The notes under the pieces are model-generated. The model saw only the letters and a list, made by a program, of their open reading frames with translations, was not told where the DNA came from and searched no databases. A stretch of DNA of 64,000 nt from Paenacidovorax monticola (lineage in GTDB: Bacteria; Pseudomonadota; Gammaproteobacteria; Burkholderiales; Burkholderiaceae_C), in contig NZ_CP060790.1 of the NCBI RefSeq assembly GCF_014489595.1, positions 2,108,001 to 2,172,000 on the forward strand, written 5' to 3'. The position numbers were made by a program, and so were the translations under genes. This document shows positions 25,336 through 33,338 of the stretch, in pieces; position 1 is the first letter of the stretch; every line of letters begins with the position of its first letter.

Positions 25336-26022
25336 ATGAAAACCCTTGCCCTGTGCATCGCCGCAGGCCTGTGCTCCCTGCAGGCGCCGGCCGTCCTTGC
25401 CCAGTCCTCGTGCAACAGCGACCGCGTGCCCGTGCCGGCCGCGCTGTTCGAGCGCTTCGTCAGCGCGGACTGCGAGGACTGCTGGCACGACCCGAAGACG
25501 CCCGAGCCCGGCCCCTCGGCCCTGGTGGTGGACTGGATCGTGCCCACGGCCGCGGGCGACGAGGCACCGCTGTCCGCCGCCGCGGCGCCCGACGCGCTGG
25601 CCCGCCTGCACTCCCTGGCGCGCGCCGCGCCCACGGGAACCGATGTCCACACCGACACCGTTGCGCCCCGCCCCGGGCGCCTGCGCGTGGCCGTGGGGCC
25701 GGCGTTCAACGACTACATCGGCGGGCTCGTCCGCTTCACGCCGCCGCGCGGCGCACAAGCCCCCTACCGCTTCTGGCTCGTGCTGGTCGAGGGCATTCCG
25801 GCGGGCAGCGAGGGCAGCCCGGTCGCGCGCCGGGTGGTGCGCAATGTCTTCCATGGCGAATGGCCCTCCGGGCCCCAGGCAGATCTGCGCCCCCTGCGCA
25901 TTCCCGACAATGCCCAGGCCAGCCGCCTGGGCATTGTGGGCTGGGTGCAGGATGCGCGCGGGCACACCGTGGCCGCGGCCCAGGCGCTGTGCCCGCCCCA
26001 GCCGGAACCGGCCCGGCGCTGA
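25336..26022 (+). CDS. secreted protein of unknown function
   Basis: A 228-residue protein with a clear signal peptide (MKTLALCIAAGLCSLQAPAV, cleavage near LAQ-SS). The mature N-terminus has closely spaced cysteines (SSCNSDRV, then SADCEDCWHDP), the second group being a CEDC motif reminiscent of thioredoxin-fold active sites. The rest (ALVVDWIVPTAAGDEAPLSA, PFNDYIGGL-like segment, LGIVGWVQDARGHTVAAAQA) also recalls secreted DUF1223-like proteins. I do not recognise a named family with certainty. It is divergent from uvrD (45 bases between starts), and a terminator follows at 26053. Confidence 0.7.
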   Translation: MKTLALCIAAGLCSLQAPAVLAQSSCNSDRVPVPAALFERFVSADCEDCWHDPKTPEPGPSALVVDWIVPTAAGDEAPLSAAAAPDALARLHSLARAAPTGTDVHTDTVAPRPGRLRVAVGPAFNDYIGGLVRFTPPRGAQAPYRFWLVLVEGIPAGSEGSPVARRVVRNVFHGEWPSGPQADLRPLRIPDNAQASRLGIVGWVQDARGHTVAAAQALCPPQPEPARR

Positions 26023-26041
26023 AGGATTCGCGCCAGACGGG

Positions 26042-26086
26042 TACAATCAGTCACCGGGCCCAAGTTTCTTGACGCCCGGTTTTTTT
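26042..26086 (+). terminator. intrinsic terminator preceded by a -10-like hexamer
   Basis: ACCGGGC (26053-26059) pairs with GCCCGGT (26074-26080) and is followed by a T run (26080-26086), a good intrinsic terminator 30 bases after the secreted-protein gene. A TACAAT hexamer at 26042-26047 lies just before it, so a promoter firing there would start RNA inside the hairpin. It is either a coincidence or part of the guaC control region. Confidence 0.75.
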
Positions 26087-26210
26087 GTGCCTGTGCAACC
26101 AGGGTTCGGTGCCGGCTTCCACGCCTGCACCCGCAAAGCCGGTCCCAAGCCAAGCGCCCCACGCCTGCGAAATCGTTCGCCGGCGACCTTTCAAAGGAGC
26201 TTGGAATCTC
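26087..26210 (+). promoter_or_regulatory. structured guaC leader
   Basis: These 124 bases before guaC can fold. CCGGCTT (26112-26118) pairs with AAGCCGG (26136-26142). CCAAGC (26145-26150 or 26150-26155) can pair with GCTTGG (26199-26204), which overlaps the last base of the Shine-Dalgarno AAAGGAG (26193-26199). CCTT (26187-26190) can pair with AAGG (26194-26197) inside it. The last two would mask ribosome binding. No riboswitch class I know is matched. Confidence 0.4.
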
Positions 26211-27188
26211 ATGGAAATCTTCGACTACGACAACATCCTTCTGCTGCCGCGCAAGTGCCGTGTGGAAAGCCGTTCGGAATGCGACGCCAGCGTGGAGCTG
26301 GGCGGGCGCACGTTCCGCATCCCGGCTGTTCCCGCGAACATGAAGACGGTGGTGGACGAGAGCATCTGCACCTGGCTGGCCACGAACGGCTACTTCTACG
26401 TGATGCACCGTTTCGACCTCGACAACCTGCAGTTCGTGCGCGACATGCACGCCAAGGGCTGCTACGCGTCGATCTCGCTGGGCGTGAAGCAGCCTGACTA
26501 CGACACGGTGGACCGCTTCGTCGCCGAAGGCATCACGCCCGAGTACATCACCATCGACATCGCCCACGGCCATGCCGACAGCGTGAAGAACATGATCGGC
26601 TACCTCAAGGCCAAGCTGCCCCAGGCCTTCGTGATCGCCGGCAACGTGGGCACGCCCGAGGCCGTGATCGACCTGGAGAACTGGGGCGCGGACGCGACCA
26701 AGGTCGGCATCGGCCCCGGCAAGGTCTGCATCACCAAGCTCAAGACCGGCTTCGGCACGGGCGGCTGGCAGCTCTCGGCGCTCAAGTGGTGCGCGCGCGT
26801 GGCCACCAAGCCCATCATCGCCGACGGCGGCATCCGCAGCCATGGCGACATCGCCAAGAGCGTGCGCTTCGGCGCCACCATGGTGATGATCGGATCGCTG
26901 TTCGCGGGCCACGAGGAATCGCCCGGCAAGACCGTGGAGGTGGATGGCGAGCTGTACAAGGAGTACTACGGCTCGGCGTCCGACTTCAACAAGGGCGAAT
27001 ACAAGCACGTGGAAGGCAAGCGCATCCTCGAACCCGTGAAGGGCAAGCTGGCCGACACGCTCGTGGAGATGGAACAGGACATCCAGAGCTCCATCAGCTA
27101 CGCCGGCGGCAAGAAGCTCATGGACGTGCGCAAGGTCAACTACGTGATCCTCGGCGGCGACAACGCGGGCGAGCACCTGCTCATGTGA
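26211..27188 (+). CDS. guaC: GMP reductase
   Basis: A 325-residue TIM-barrel enzyme of the IMPDH/GMPR superfamily. It lacks the CBS insert of IMPDH and begins [20 protein letters not shown], typical of GuaC type 2. The catalytic loop is [20 protein letters not shown], with the nucleophilic Cys in KVCITK. The phosphate-binding [15 protein letters not shown] and the active-site [10 protein letters not shown] are also present. It deaminates GMP to IMP with NADPH, salvaging guanine nucleotides. Translation begins 11 bases after a strong AAAGGAG. It is monocistronic; the next gene is on the other strand. The long leader suggests post-transcriptional control. Confidence 0.93.
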   Translation: MEIFDYDNILLLPRKCRVESRSECDASVELGGRTFRIPAVPANMKTVVDESICTWLATNGYFYVMHRFDLDNLQFVRDMHAKGCYASISLGVKQPDYDTVDRFVAEGITPEYITIDIAHGHADSVKNMIGYLKAKLPQAFVIAGNVGTPEAVIDLENWGADATKVGIGPGKVCITKLKTGFGTGGWQLSALKWCARVATKPIIADGGIRSHGDIAKSVRFGATMVMIGSLFAGHEESPGKTVEVDGELYKEYYGSASDFNKGEYKHVEGKRILEPVKGKLADTLVEMEQDIQSSISYAGGKKLMDVRKVNYVILGGDNAGEHLLM

Positions 27189-27216
27189 CCCTTGGCCCGC
27201 TGAGGGCCATGCGGCC

Positions 27217-28091
27217 TCAGGCCCTCAGCAGGTTCAGCGCCATGTGGTGCAGGTCGTGCCCGGGCCGCGCCAGCGCATCGACCACCGAGAAATGGTGCAA
27301 CCCCGGCAGCACCTGGCAGCGCGGCACGGCCCGCGTGCCCCAGGCCTCCTGGATCAGGCGGCACTGGCGCAGGAACTCCTCGCTCTCATCCCCCCTACGG
27401 CGGCGTGCAGCAGCCCCTGCTGGGGCGCCGGCAGCAGGGCCGGGCTGGCCTGCAGCACCTGCTGCTCGGTCAGTTGCAGGGAGGACTGCAGGAACGGCAC
27501 ATGCATGAGGGGTGTCAGATCATGCAGCCCCGAGACCGACAGCGCATTGCGCACCAGCCCCTCGGGCAGGTCTGCCCCCTCCATGAGCGGCCAGGCGCTG
27601 GTCAGCAGCAGCGCAGCCAGATGCCCACCCGCCGAATGCCCCACCACCGTGATGCGCTGCGGGTCCCCGCCATGGCGCGCGATGTTGCGCCAGACCCATG
27701 CCAGCGCGGCCTCCATCTGCCGCATGATCGACACAATGGTGACCGGCCGCCCCGGCGCGCCCGGACACAGCGCGTAGTTGGGCACCACCACGCAGGCCCC
27801 TGCCTGCACGAAGGGGAGCGCGACGAATGAGTGCTCCGACTTGTCGAGCGAGCGCCAGTACCCGCCATGCACGAAGACCAGCACCGGCGAACCCGGCCGC
27901 GCGGCGGGGAATACGTCCAGCGTCTCGCTGCGGTCGTCGCCATAGGGCAGGTCCAGCGCGCACGGCAGCCCCACGCGGGCCCGCGCAGACTCCTGCGCCC
28001 AGCGCGCAAAGTAGGCCGGGTGGTCGGGCACCAGCGCACGGTTGTTGTACATGCGCTCCAGCCAGGCAGGGTCGTCGTGCGGCAGGGTCAT
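27217..28091 (-). CDS. alpha/beta hydrolase, carboxylesterase/kynurenine formamidase-like (frameshifted)
   Basis: Serine hydrolase of the alpha/beta fold: oxyanion motif FVHGGYWRSLDKSEHS, nucleophile elbow VVGHSAGGHLAAL, preceded by LPYGDDRSETLDVFPA. HGGYW and the overall layout resemble bacterial kynurenine formamidase/esterase relatives (HGGxW). The reading frame ends early after VGGM. Adding one G to the six-base run at 27390-27395 restores DESEEFLRQCRLIQEAWG, the catalytic-His segment VLPGLHHFSVVDAL and a stop at 27217, giving 291 residues. So the break removes the catalytic histidine if real, but is more likely an error. It is divergent from the HIBADH-family gene. Substrate unknown. Confidence 0.75.
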
Positions 28092-28200
28092 GCCATGCTC
28101 CTCGTGAACCGGGGGAGAATCCCACGCCAGATTGCAAGCTGGCTGAAAGGCTGCGCAGAGGGAAAACACCCATGATCGCGCATCCAAGGAGAAATACCCA

Positions 28201-29085
28201 ATGAACCAGACCCCGTTGCGCATCGCCGTGCTCGGCACGGGCATGATGGGCCTGCCCATGGCGCGCCGCCTGTGCCAGGCCGGCCACCAGGTCCACGCGT
28301 GGAACCGTACGCCCGCCAAGGCGGAGCCCCTCGCGGCCGATGGCGCCCGGGTGCACGCGCAGGCGGCCGACGCCGCGCGGCAGGCCGACATCGTGATCAG
28401 CCTGCTGGAGAACGGCGGCGTGGTGGCGCAAGTGCTCTTCGAACAGGGCGTGGCGCAGGCCATGGCGCCGGGTGCACTGTTCATCGACATGGCCTCGATC
28501 CAGCCCAGCGAGGCCCGCGACCACGCCGCGCGCCTGGGCGAACGCGGCATCGCCCACCTCGATGCTCCGGTATCGGGCGGCACCGTGGGCGCCGAGGCGG
28601 GCACGCTGGCCATCATGGCCGGCGGCAGGCCCGCCGACTATGCACGCGCGCAGCCGGTGTTCGCCGCCCTGGGCCGTGCAACGCATGTGGGGCCCCATGG
28701 CGCGGGACAGCTCGCCAAGCTGGCCAACCAGATGATCGTGGGCATCACCATCGGCGCGGTGGCCGAAGCCCTGCTGTTCGCTGCCAAGGGCGGCGCCGAC
28801 ATGGCCAAGGTGCGCGAAGCCATCACGGGCGGCTTCGCCGACAGCCGCATCCTGCAGTTGCACGGCCAGCGCATGGTGGAGCGTAACTTCGCGCCGCGCG
28901 GGCGCATGACCGTGCAGCTCAAGGACATGCGCAACGCCTTGGCCACGGCCCGCGAGATCGGCTTCGACGCCCCCGTGACCACCCTGTTCGAAGCGCTCTA
29001 CAGCGCGGGCGTGGAGCATGGACTGGGCGGTCTGGACCACAGCGGGCTCTTCGTGGAACTGGCCAGCCGCAACGCCATGCAGTAA
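28201..29085 (+). CDS. NAD(P)-dependent 3-hydroxyisobutyrate dehydrogenase-family protein
   Basis: A 294-residue beta-hydroxyacid dehydrogenase. The N-terminal Rossmann motif is VLGTGMMGLPMARRLCQAGH. The substrate-binding DAPVSGGTVGAEAGTLAIMA and the catalytic-lysine helix GAGQLAKLANQMIVGITIGA are both intact. The family includes 3-hydroxyisobutyrate dehydrogenase, tartronate semialdehyde reductase (GarR/GlxR) and imine reductases; motif comparison by eye does not separate them. A good AAGGAG lies 11 bases before ATG 28201. It stands alone, divergent from the hydrolase and followed by the tRNA promoter. Confidence 0.9.
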   Translation: MNQTPLRIAVLGTGMMGLPMARRLCQAGHQVHAWNRTPAKAEPLAADGARVHAQAADAARQADIVISLLENGGVVAQVLFEQGVAQAMAPGALFIDMASIQPSEARDHAARLGERGIAHLDAPVSGGTVGAEAGTLAIMAGGRPADYARAQPVFAALGRATHVGPHGAGQLAKLANQMIVGITIGAVAEALLFAAKGGADMAKVREAITGGFADSRILQLHGQRMVERNFAPRGRMTVQLKDMRNALATAREIGFDAPVTTLFEALYSAGVEHGLGGLDHSGLFVELASRNAMQ

Positions 29086-29100
29086 TTTTTTTGCCACGAC

Positions 29101-29130
29101 TTGCGCAGCAGCCAAAAAGTAGTGCATAAT
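29101..29130 (+). promoter_or_regulatory. sigma70-type promoter of tRNA-Lys
   Basis: TTGCGC (29101-29106) and CATAAT (29125-29130) are separated by 18 bases, and the -10 ends 38 bases before the mature tRNA. A short 5' leader would be removed by RNase P. Confidence 0.6.
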
Positions 29131-29168
29131 TCGAGGCTCTGCTGCAGCGCAGACAGGTTTTCAAAAGT

Positions 29169-29244
29169 GGGTTCTTAGCTCAGTTGGTAGAGCAGCGGAC
29201 TCTTAATCCGTAGGTCGAGTGTTCGAGTCACTCAGGACCCACCA
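29169..29244 (+). tRNA. tRNA-Lys (anticodon CTT)
   Basis: 76 bases fold as a standard cloverleaf: acceptor GGGTTCT/AGGACCC, D arm GCTC-AGTTGGTAGA-GC, and anticodon arm GCGGA-CTCTTAA-TCCGT with anticodon CTT. The T arm is GAGTG-TTCGAGT-CACTC, followed by discriminator A and an encoded CCA. It reads the AAG lysine codon, which dominates in this GC-rich genome. It is a single-tRNA unit with its own promoter and terminator. Confidence 0.97.
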
Positions 29245-29269
29245 CTCACAAGCCGCAAGGCACAAAAAA

Positions 29270-29306
29270 GCCGATGCTATGAAGATAGCGTCGGCTTTTT
29301 TCTTTT
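29270..29306 (+). terminator. intrinsic terminator of tRNA-Lys
   Basis: GCCGATGCTAT (29270-29280) and ATAGCGTCGGC (29285-29295) pair over 11 bp with one G-T wobble around a GAAG loop. They are preceded by six A and followed by TTTTTTCTTTT, so the hairpin could work in both directions. Confidence 0.9.
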
Positions 29307-29871
29307 GGACGACCGGGCAGCTCCGCCACTCCATGCGGCACCGACAGCAGCCCCAAGGGGTACCACCGATTGGCGCGGCACCAACAACCCCGTAAAACCT
29401 TCGGCCAACCCCCTCAGCAGGGCGCCCATCGGGTAGATTCAGCGGCTATCCGGGCCGAGGCGCAGCAGGGCACTCCCATGGCAGCCAGACATTTGGCACG
29501 CAGTAGCAATTACCCAGCCATCAACACCAATAAATCAATTTCCAGTCAATTCCAATGAGATAAGTCATGCGAAATTGTGATTTCTCACGATTTTCGAGGC
29601 GATACGGAATATTCCGGAATTTGCGAATCCCGGATTCAAATGAACAGGTCCGAGCCGCCCTCTTGGCACACGCCCCATCCATCGCGGTGCACAGGATTCG
29701 TGAGGATTTGCCAGCCATGAGAGCCCCGGCGCCCACCGGATTGCAAACGATTGTTCTGGCATGGATGGCAAAAGATCGCCGTTATTACAATTTTGTGTCA
29801 TGAAGCCGTGGATGTACCGGGCCCACTGCATAGGTTTTCATACCAAGCCTTAAACAAGAAGAGCAAACGCC
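29307..29871. promoter_or_regulatory. non-coding, AT-richer control region upstream of the bcs operon
   Basis: No convincing gene is present in these 565 bases. From about 29480 to 29860 base composition drops well below that of the neighbours. Dyads include the perfect palindrome CGGAATATTCCG (29605-29616) and an imperfect one, CGAAATTGTGA (29570-29580) against TCACGATTTTCG (29585-29596). A TACAAT -10-like hexamer is at 29786-29791, 80 bases before bcsB, without a clear -35. This looks like the regulatory region of the cellulose operon. Confidence 0.5.
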
Positions 29872-32176
29872 TTGAGCAGAATCCATTTGAAGCCGGTGCC
29901 TCGGCTGCTGATCCTCGCCGCACTGGGCTGGGGACAGCTCCAGCCTTATGCGTCGCTCGCCCAGCCTTCCGCCCCCCAGGCCAACGCCAAGGCCGCACCG
30001 GGCGATGCCGCCAGCGCCCCCTGCCCCAGCGCCACTGGAAGTCCAGTCTGAGAGACCTGGGCCTGGGCGCATCCATGACCCTGCGCGGCGTGGAGAGCGA
30101 GGGCAGCGTGGGCCTGGGCGTCCGGCGCGACGAGCTGGTGGAATCCGCGCGGCTGCGCCTCGTGTTCACGCTGTCGCCCGCGCTGCTGCCCGAGCTGTCG
30201 CACCTCAAGGTGCTGATGAACGACCAGCTCGTGCGGACCGTGGCCCTGCCCAAGGAACTGCTGGGTCGCCCTCAATCCGTCGACATCGACATCGACTCCC
30301 GCTACTTCGCCGACTACAACCGCCTGCGCTTTCAGTTCGTGGGCCACTATTCGCTCGATTGCGAAAACCCCAACCACTCCAGTCTCTGGGCTGACATCAG
30401 CAACGAAAGCACGCTGGACCTGTCCTTGCGCCAACTGCCACTGCGCAGCGACTTGGCCCTGCTGCCGGCCCCCTTCTTCGACGCCCGTGACAACCGCGCC
30501 GTGGACGTGCCCTTCGTCTATGCGGCCCAGCCCAGCCTGGGCCAGCTCAAGGCGGCGGGCTCGATCGCCGGCTGGCTGGGCATGCAGGCCGCCTACCGCG
30601 GCAACCATTTCCCAGTGTTCGAGAACCAGTTGCCTGCGCGGCATGCGGTGGTGATTGCCACGAACGCCCAGCGTCCGGATTTCCTCAAGAAACTCCCCCC
30701 GTCGAACAGCCCACGCTGTCCATGGTGCCGCACCCCGATGCCCCGGGCGCCCAGCTCCTGCTCGTGCTGGGCAAGGACGACGCCCAGGTTCAGACCGCCG
30801 CGGACGCGCTGGCACTGGGCAAGGCCGCCCTGTCGGGCAAGAGCATCCAGATCACGCAGCTGGACTACCCCGCGCCCAGCAAGGCCTACGACGCGCCCAA
30901 GTGGATCACCACCCAGCGCCCGGTGCGCCTGGCCGAGCTGGTGGAAAACCCGTCCGATCTGCAACTGCGGGGCTCCGTGCTGAACGACGCGGTGAACATC
31001 TACACCCGCATGCCCCCCGACCTGTTCACCTGGAACGCCGGAGGCGTCCCCCTGGACCTGGTCTACCGCTACACGCCCACCAACCTGTCGGACCGGGGTG
31101 CGCTGAACGTCTCCATCAACGACCAGTTCATCAAGTCCTACCCGCTGCGCGCCAGCGGCGACAACGTGGGCCAGAAGAACACGGTGCTGCTGCCCCTGTT
31201 CGAGGACAGCAGCTCGCACACCCGCTCGGACCTGAAGATCCCCGCCTTCCTCATCGGCGGAGACAACAAGCTGCAGTTCTCGTTCCAGATCCCCCCGGCC
31301 GACCTGGGGCGCTGCCGCTCCGTGCAGCCGACCGAGCTGCGCGCGGCGCTGGACCCGCAGTCCAGCCTGGACCTCACGGGCTTTCACCACTATATGGCGA
31401 TGCCGAACCTCGCGGCCTTCGCCAACAGCGGCTTCCCCTTCACCAAGTACGCCGACCTGAGCCAGACCACGGTGGTGCTGCCCAACCAGCCCACGCCCGC
31501 CGATGTCGAGACCTACCTGACGGCCCTGGGCCGCATGGCGGCCGCCACCGGCTATGCGGGCACGCGCTTCCGGCTCCTGCCGGCCGCCCAGGTGGAGCAG
31601 GCCAAGGACAGCGACATCCTCATCGTTTCGCAGGGCGACCGCGATGGCGTGCTGGCCGGCTGGCGCCGCAATCTGCCCGCGCTCGTGGAAGCAGGCAAGC
31701 GCTCCATCCACCCCCTGGAGCGCACCCTCGGCTCCTTCTTCGAGCTGTTCCGCCTCGACTCCGAGATCCAGCTGGCCTCCCAGGGCGGCCATGCCACGCT
31801 CGAAGGCAGCGGCCCCCTGGCAGCCGTGGTGGGCTTCCAGTCGCCGCTGCAGGACGGCCGCAGTGTCGTGGGCCTCACGGCCAGCGACGCCAGCGCCCTG
31901 GGTTTGATCAACCGGGGCCTGAACGACTCCGGCAAGGTGCAGCAACTGCGCGGTGACCTGGGCCTGTTCCGGGGCGACGCCATGGAGAGCTTCCGCATCA
32001 ATCCGGTCTACTACGTGGGCGACCTGCCCTGGTGGAAGCGGATCTGGTTCCATCTCCACAGCCACCCGGTCTGGCTGGCATTGCTGGGCATCGCCGCCGG
32101 ACTGATCGTCACCTTCCTCGTGTACGGAGCCCTGCGCTCCCTGGCCCGCCGCCGGCTGGAAGGTGGCCATGGCTGA
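29872..32176 (+). CDS. bcsB: cellulose synthase regulatory subunit BcsB (two frameshifts)
   Basis: Periplasmic, membrane-anchored partner of the BcsA synthase that guides the glucan across the periplasm. The start is TTG 29872: an in-frame TAA at 29851 leaves no better start, and the signal PRLLILAALGWGQLQPYASL follows. Two frame changes occur: in the five-C run at 30017-30021 and the six-C run at 30695-30700. One added C at each gives a continuous 768-residue protein (E. coli 779) with LTLRGVESEGSVGLGVR-like, GYADYNRL-like and LGADVTFSF-type BcsB blocks. It ends in a C-terminal membrane helix (WLALLGIAAGLIVTFLVYGA) that contacts BcsA. The gene overlaps bcsZ by 8 bases. Confidence 0.85.
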
Positions 32177-33338
32177 CCCCACCCGAGACGCCCCGCAGCC
32201 CTGGACGCGCCGGCACCTGCTGCAGGCCTGTGCCGGCATCCTGGCCGCGGCCTCTGCCCCCGGCCAGGCCCAGACCCCGGCGCAACGCGCCCCCGGCTGG
32301 CCTGCCTGGGACACCTTCCAGCGCCAGTTCGTGAGCGATGGCGGACGCGTGGTCTCGAACGACGGCGAAGGGGGGCAGACCTATTCCGAAGGACAGGCCT
32401 ATGCCCTGTTCTTCGCGCTGGTGGCCAACGACCGCGACGGGTTCGAGAAGCTGTTGCGCTGGACCGAGGACAACCTCTGCGCGGGCGACATCACGGCCCG
32501 GCTGCCGGCCTGGCTCTGGGGCAAGCGCCCCGACGGCACCTGGGGCGTCATCGACGACAACGCCGCATCGGACGCCGACCTCTGGATCGCCTACGCGCTC
32601 GCCGAGGCGGGCCGCCTCTGGGACGACCGGCGCTACCGTGCGCTGTCATCCGTCCTGGCCGCGCGCATCGTGCGCGAGGAAACCGCCGACCTGCCAGGAC
32701 TGGGCCCGACCCTGCTGCCCGCCCCCAAGGGCTTTGCGGAGGGCAAGGAACGCTGGCGCCTGAACCCCAGCTACATGCCCCTGCAAGTGCTGCAAAGGCT
32801 GGGCACGACCACCGAGCAGCCCGTGTGGAAACAGCTCTCGGCCAGCGCGCTCCAGGTGATCGTCGGCGCATCCCCCAAGGGCTTCGCCCCCGACTGGACC
32901 GTGTACGAGGCACGCAAGGGCTTCACGCCCGATGCCAAGGAAAAGGGCCAAGGCACGTACAACGCCATCCGCGTGTACCTCTGGGCCGGCATGCTGCACC
33001 CCGGGGCCGCGGAGAGGAAGCCGCTGCTCGCGGCCCTGGCCCCCATGGCCCGGCTGGTGCGAGACCGCGGCCACCCCCCCGAGTCCATCGACGTGCTGAG
33101 CGGCCAGGAATCCGGCCCCGCGCCCTCGGGCTTCTCGGCCGCGATGCTGCCCTTTCTTCAGGCCAGCGGCGACGCATCGGCCCTGCAGGTGCAGCAGCTG
33201 CGCCTGCAGGCGCGGCCGCTGCGCCCGCAGGCGTACTACGAGCAATGCCTGGCCCTCTTCGGCCAGGGCTGGATGGACGGCGCATACCGCTTCGGGCCCG
33301 GGGGACAACTCCTCCCGAGATGGAAAGCCGGGCCATGA
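32169..33338 (+). CDS. bcsZ: endoglucanase BcsZ (GH8)
   Basis: Periplasmic beta-1,4-glucanase of glycoside hydrolase family 8, needed for normal cellulose export. A twin-arginine-like signal (WTRRHLLQACAGILAAASAP) precedes the (alpha/alpha)6 barrel. The proton-donor Glu is E74 in YSEGQAYALFFAL, and the GH8 signature ASDADLWIAYAL covers residues 133-144 with Asp137 as the probable catalytic partner. About 389 residues from ATG 32169; GTG 32163 would add two more. It overlaps both bcsB (8 bases) and bcsC (ATGA). Confidence 0.93.
   Translation: MADPTRDAPQPWTRRHLLQACAGILAAASAPGQAQTPAQRAPGWPAWDTFQRQFVSDGGRVVSNDGEGGQTYSEGQAYALFFALVANDRDGFEKLLRWTEDNLCAGDITARLPAWLWGKRPDGTWGVIDDNAASDADLWIAYALAEAGRLWDDRRYRALSSVLAARIVREETADLPGLGPTLLPAPKGFAEGKERWRLNPSYMPLQVLQRLGTTTEQPVWKQLSASALQVIVGASPKGFAPDWTVYEARKGFTPDAKEKGQGTYNAIRVYLWAGMLHPGAAERKPLLAALAPMARLVRDRGHPPESIDVLSGQESGPAPSGFSAAMLPFLQASGDASALQVQQLRLQARPLRPQAYYEQCLALFGQGWMDGAYRFGPGGQLLPRWKAGP

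Noticed and set aside
26087..26210. Known purine, PRPP or ykkC-type riboswitch in the guaC leader
   Set aside because: None of the conserved core sequences I know could be found; only generic pairings are visible.
29370..29558. Short open frame of about 60 codons between tRNA-Lys and bcsB
   Set aside because: No ribosome site, no conserved features and composition like non-coding DNA.
29169..29871. Possible genomic-island attachment at tRNA-Lys, followed by AT-richer DNA
   Set aside because: No integrase gene and no downstream copy of the tRNA 3' end was found; the bcs genes that follow have normal composition.
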